From Bacteroidales bacterium (GTDB taxonomy: Bacteria > Bacteroidota > Bacteroidia > Bacteroidales > Muribaculaceae), in contig CAAEIL010000241.1 in the NCBI GenBank assembly GCA_900755985.1, forward strand, positions 1 through 17,751: DNA of 17,751 nucleotides, given 5' to 3'. Both the position numbers and the translations under genes were made by a program. Below, piece by piece: positions 15,344 to 17,751 of the stretch. Every line of letters starts with the position of its first letter. Positions within the stretch are counted from its first letter, which is position 1. A model generated the notes under the pieces. It saw nothing but the letters and a program-made list of their open reading frames with translations. It was not told the DNA's origin and did no database searches.

Positions 15344-16006
15344 ATGCAAAACACAGATCTTAACATATCAATAACCAAAGAACAGCTCGCCGAACTACCT
15401 TTAGTCACCTATCCCGGAGGTATCGACGCTGTCACCGTCATAGACAGTGCCGCCAAAGCCAAGATTGCCCTCCGGGCCCTCAACAAATGCGACCACATAG
15501 GCTTCGACACCGAGACAAGACCCTCGTTCCAAAAAGGTCACACTAACAAAGTCTGCCTCCTTCAGCTGTCCTCCGGTCCTCATTGCTACCTGTTCAGACT
15601 CAATGTTCCCGGTATATTCGAAATGGCAAAGCCGCTTCTCGAAAATCCGGACATCATAAAAGTCGGTCTGTCGGTCCACGACGACTTCAACTCGCTCAGA
15701 CGTCGTGGCGAGATTAACCCTCAAGGATTCCTCGACCTTCAGGACTACGGACGTACTTTCCATATCGCAGACATCTCGCTACAGAAAATTTATGCTATAG
15801 TGTTCGGCCAACGGATGTCAAAAGCACAGCGTCTCACCAACTGGGAAGCCCATGTACTAACCGAACAACAGCAAATATATGCCGCCATCGATGCATGGGC
15901 ATGTCTGAAACTATACCGATACATGCGCGCCGGAAAATTTATCCCCGCCCAATCCCCCTACATCACACACTCCGAAGAACAACCCGCCACAGCCACATGC
16001 GAGTAA
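15344..16006 (+). CDS. DEDDy-type 3'-5' exonuclease domain protein (RNase D/WRN-like)
   Basis: A 220-residue single-domain nuclease, soluble. Exo I is GFDTETRPSF with Asp55 and Glu57, Exo II is GLSVHDDFNSL with Asp113/Asp114 and Asn116, and Exo III is IYAAIDAWA with Tyr179 and Asp183 (Y-x3-D, the DEDDy form). It would trim RNA or DNA 3' ends; it lacks the HRDC domain of RNase D and the polymerase domain of PolA, so its substrate is open. ATG 15344 is chosen over an earlier in-frame start because the promoter's -7 element lies within that extension. The C-terminal 15 residues are low complexity. The stop overlaps the next gene. Confidence 0.92.
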   Translation: MQNTDLNISITKEQLAELPLVTYPGGIDAVTVIDSAAKAKIALRALNKCDHIGFDTETRPSFQKGHTNKVCLLQLSSGPHCYLFRLNVPGIFEMAKPLLENPDIIKVGLSVHDDFNSLRRRGEINPQGFLDLQDYGRTFHIADISLQKIYAIVFGQRMSKAQRLTNWEAHVLTEQQQIYAAIDAWACLKLYRYMRAGKFIPAQSPYITHSEEQPATATCE

Positions 16007-16287
16007 AAAAATCAATTCTCCTTCCTGTAATTCTCGTCATATACCTTGCCGTCATGGCATATATCGGATATCCCGCATACGTCTCGGGGCAGACTCCTGC
16101 CTTGCAATACTTCGGCGTGATAAGTCTTACATTGCTTATCATCGTCATTTTGCACTTCAGTTTGCGGCGACGCGAAAGACCGCGCAGCGAACGTGAAAAT
16201 GACATCGCAGCCAACTCCCGTAACGAAGCTGACACTCAAAACGACAACTCTTCAAACAACTCTGCCAATAATACAACCAATCAATAA
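15997..16287 (+). CDS. Small two-TM membrane protein of unknown function
   Basis: A 96-residue protein starting at ATG 15997, which overlaps the exonuclease stop by 10 bases and implies translational coupling. Two hydrophobic segments lie at about 6-24 and 36-54, followed by an Arg-rich stretch (LRRRERPRSERE) and an Asn-rich tail of about 30 residues (NDNSSNNSANNTTNQ). The positive residues after the second segment suggest the tail is cytoplasmic. I do not recognise a family. Confidence 0.75.
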   Translation: MRVKKSILLPVILVIYLAVMAYIGYPAYVSGQTPALQYFGVISLTLLIIVILHFSLRRRERPRSERENDIAANSRNEADTQNDNSSNNSANNTTNQ

Positions 16288-16297
16288 AACAGACATT

Positions 16298-16606
16298 ATG
16301 AAAAAAATTGCCATCCTCGCTTTTGCACTCATCATCGGCTCTATGGCCATGAACGCCCAGCCACAATGCAAACAGCAGCAGTGCCAAAAAACCACCTGTA
16401 CAAAAGTCGAGAAAAAAGACTGCAAAAAACAGAACTGCCAGACACTGCAATGTAAAGAAGCTACTAAAAAATGCGGGGCTGATTGCTCAAAATGCAAAAG
16501 TTGCGCCGGTACTGACTGCGCTGCAAAAAAATGCAAAGACTGCACACATCGCTCCGACTGCCACAAACAAGGCAAATGCAAACACACTAAGACCTGCAAA
16601 AAATAA
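16298..16606 (+). CDS. Secreted Cys/Lys-rich small protein
   Basis: A 102-residue protein with a signal peptide ending MAMNA (about 20 residues). The mature 82 residues contain 16 cysteines and 21 lysines, with almost no large hydrophobics. The cysteines fall in C-x2-C, C-x3-C and C-x4-C spacings. It could bind metal (metallothionein-like), form a disulfide mesh, or carry a strongly basic surface. None of the known families is recognised. ATG 16298 is 10 bases after the preceding stop and gives an intact signal; the frame is open upstream inside the neighbour but in a different reading. It probably belongs to the same transcript as the exonuclease and the small membrane protein. Confidence 0.8.
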   Translation: MKKIAILAFALIIGSMAMNAQPQCKQQQCQKTTCTKVEKKDCKKQNCQTLQCKEATKKCGADCSKCKSCAGTDCAAKKCKDCTHRSDCHKQGKCKHTKTCKK

Positions 16607-16702
16607 TCATTCTATTCTTAACAACAATTTCCATTTGGCTATAGCATCTATTAATGATGCATACCAATGAACTTTTACTTGACCTAGTCACGCTATTATG
16701 CA

Positions 16703-16738
16703 AAATTACGGCGCATACTCATTACGAGCATGCGCCGT
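16703..16738 (-). terminator. Terminator of the DUF6582-like gene
   Basis: Arms 16708-16716 and 16730-16738 are perfectly complementary over 9 bp (ACGGCGCAT/ATGCGCCGT) with a 13-nt loop that itself contains CTC/GAG. On the minus strand AATTTTG follows at once. It begins 17 bases after the stop at 16756. On the + strand only a weak T run follows. Confidence 0.75.
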
Positions 16739-16755
16739 TGATTAATTTCGGCAAA

Positions 16756-16995
16756 TCATTCGCCGGCATATTCAAGGACTGTAGGTGACTCGACATCAAC
16801 ACCAAACTCCTTAGCCTTGGCAAGGATTGCTTTGGCAAGTTTCGGTTTCAATGCCTCGGGACAATAACGGAAATAAGCTTCGGCCGCGCGTACATGAGCC
16901 GCATCAGGCATAGGATATTCGCGCCGCTCAGGAAGTCCGAAAACACTGTCCGGCAATTCGTATTTCTTATCTTCATAAGATAATCTGTCACTCAT
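16756..16995 (-). CDS. DUF6582-like small protein
   Basis: A 79-residue soluble protein. The segment LPDSVFGLPERREYPMPDAAHVRAAEAYFRY (about 14-44) matches the LPDS-x-F-x-LP...YP-x-PD-x-AH-x-R pattern of the DUF6582 family, often seen next to phage structural genes but also as free host genes. The second half is a Lys/Ala-rich helix. No phage neighbours are present. It follows the beta-barrel gene after 23 bases and is probably its operon partner. Function unknown. Confidence 0.8.
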   Translation of the reverse strand: MSDRLSYEDKKYELPDSVFGLPERREYPMPDAAHVRAAEAYFRYCPEALKPKLAKAILAKAKEFGVDVESPTVLEYAGE

Positions 16996-17018
16996 AATCC
17001 AAAAGATTAGAAATTAAA

Positions 17019-17549
17019 TTAAAGTTTCAAACGAAAACCTACCTGAACAAGACCCTGTGCACCAAAACCAAGCTCGCCAAACATATTGAAACTGCGCGAC
17101 AAGCCTACTTCTGCGCCAAGAGGTGATATCTGACCGGCAAAATAACCTTTGTTATAAGCATCGCCGCCTTTGGGCTGAAGGTGAGAAATCACAGCGCCGA
17201 CACCGCCATGGGCATATAGAGTCACGATGCGATTCTTATAATAATCATATTTGACATTAAGAAGAATGGCATGATATGCGATATGCGAAGCAAATTTACC
17301 ACCATCTGTCGAACATGACGAGAATGTGTACGAAGGACCGATACGAAGTTTCGGAAGGACACGGAAATCAACACCGGCATTCAAAGCGCCCCAGGCTGTG
17401 TTAACGTTACCCCAGCCATCATGGTTGTCACATGCATCCATCTGAGTATATCCGCCATAAGACACATAAAGCGAAGTTTCAGCATTAGCTTTCTGAACCC
17501 CACATGAAATCGCAATAATAGCGAGGAGACTTAAAAGATACTTTTTCAT
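17019..17549 (-). CDS. Small outer-membrane beta-barrel protein
   Basis: A 176-residue protein with a signal peptide cleaved after KANA (about residue 23). A lipobox-like AISC at residues 13-16 has Ala at -3 and is weaker. The mature part shows alternating beta-strand patterns (LYVSYGGYTQM, LNAGVDFRVLPKLRIGPSYTF, HAILLNVKYDYYK, VTLYAHGGVGAVI, AEVGLSRSFNMFGELGFGAQGLVQVGFRLKL). It ends in aromatic/leucine FRLKL, typical of barrel insertion signals, and would form about eight strands. No specific porin family is recognised. Confidence 0.78.
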   Translation of the reverse strand: MKKYLLSLLAIIAISCGVQKANAETSLYVSYGGYTQMDACDNHDGWGNVNTAWGALNAGVDFRVLPKLRIGPSYTFSSCSTDGGKFASHIAYHAILLNVKYDYYKNRIVTLYAHGGVGAVISHLQPKGGDAYNKGYFAGQISPLGAEVGLSRSFNMFGELGFGAQGLVQVGFRLKL

Positions 17550-17595
17550 AACAAATTAAATTAGAATAATACTTGAATATTTAGGAATATGCACA

Positions 17596-17626
17596 CAAAA
17601 TTAGCAAAATATTACTAAAAGATAAA
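17596..17626 (-). promoter_or_regulatory. Promoter of the beta-barrel/DUF6582 pair
   Basis: The minus strand has TTTA (complement of 17623-17626), a 19-bp gap, then TAATTTTG (complement of 17596-17603), a full -7 match. A leader of about 40 nt follows. Confidence 0.55.
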
Positions 17627-17690
17627 ACATATTTAAATACAAATATACTTGATTTAACCTATAAAATCCTTCAAAAAAGCGTAATATCCT

Positions 17691-17723
17691 AAGAGCCGAG
17701 ACGAAAATGTCGCCTCGGCTCTT
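17691..17723. terminator. Strong hairpin at the right edge, probable terminator
   Basis: Arms AAGAGCCGAG 17691-17700 and CTCGGCTCTT 17714-17723 are perfectly complementary over 10 bp, with a further CGA/TCG pair inside. On the + strand GATTTTT follows, but no + gene precedes it. On the minus strand it lies 5 bases after a possible stop at 17729-17731, with a T run about 12 bases further on. I cannot fix the direction. Confidence 0.6.
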
Positions 17724-17728
17724 GATTT

Positions 17729-17751
17729 TTAGGCGATAATTTTGTCATGTC
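17729..17751 (-). CDS. Possible C-terminal end of a gene entering from the right (partial)
   Basis: A minus-strand frame runs in from the edge and ends H-D-K-I-I-A then TAA (17731-17729), directly before the hairpin. Six residues cannot prove a gene; the case rests on the hairpin placement. Confidence 0.25.

Overview
The window looks like chromosomal DNA of a Bacteroidales bacterium, most likely Muribaculaceae-like; the order is fairly secure and the family is a guess. The reasons are the Bacteroidota-type promoters (TTTG, a 19-21 bp gap, then TAnnTTTG), the near absence of Shine-Dalgarno sequences, a C10 (streptopain-like) peptidase with a type IX secretion sorting domain, a DUF5683 protein behind parAB, and an MltD-type transglycosylase with LysM domains. 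Almost everything is core chromosome. I see no insertion sequence, prophage, CRISPR array or integrase.

Layout. Bases 1-134 hold the last 25 codons of a + gene and a perfect 20-bp palindromic terminator. Bases 164-2532 (-) hold a secreted C10 cysteine peptidase split by a frameshift near 1238-1242, which cuts the catalytic domain off from its sorting domain. A tRNA-Pro(UGG) with its own consensus promoter and terminator follows (2786-3040, -). A Sel1-repeat secreted protein (-) and a three-repeat small secreted protein (+) diverge from a shared promoter region around 3973-4089. A + cluster then runs: MATE exporter, MIP18/DUF59 Fe-S assembly factor, and LpxH-type lipid A hydrolase (4442-6892).

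Bases 6893-7467 contain no protein gene, but they carry a near-perfect promoter followed by strongly structured sequence, probably an unannotated non-coding RNA. On the - strand come an OPT-family transporter (7468-9480) and the envelope and chromosome-segregation cluster parA-parB-DUF5683-mltD, transcribed from 14082 down to 9637. The divergent region between parA and surE (14083-14417) has iterated TGTTCCACA motifs that resemble parS half-sites or DnaA boxes.

On the + strand follow surE, a DEDDy 3'-5' exonuclease, a small two-TM protein and a secreted protein with 16 cysteines. The last part (-) has a small outer-membrane beta-barrel protein followed by a DUF6582-like 79-aa protein, and possibly the tail of another gene at the window edge.

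Biological themes are envelope biogenesis (LpxH, MltD, beta-barrel, C10 peptidase), chromosome segregation (ParAB) and nucleotide/RNA metabolism (SurE, exonuclease). The least explained items are the candidate ncRNA, the Cys/Lys-rich secreted protein, the 37-residue-repeat protein and the frameshifted peptidase.
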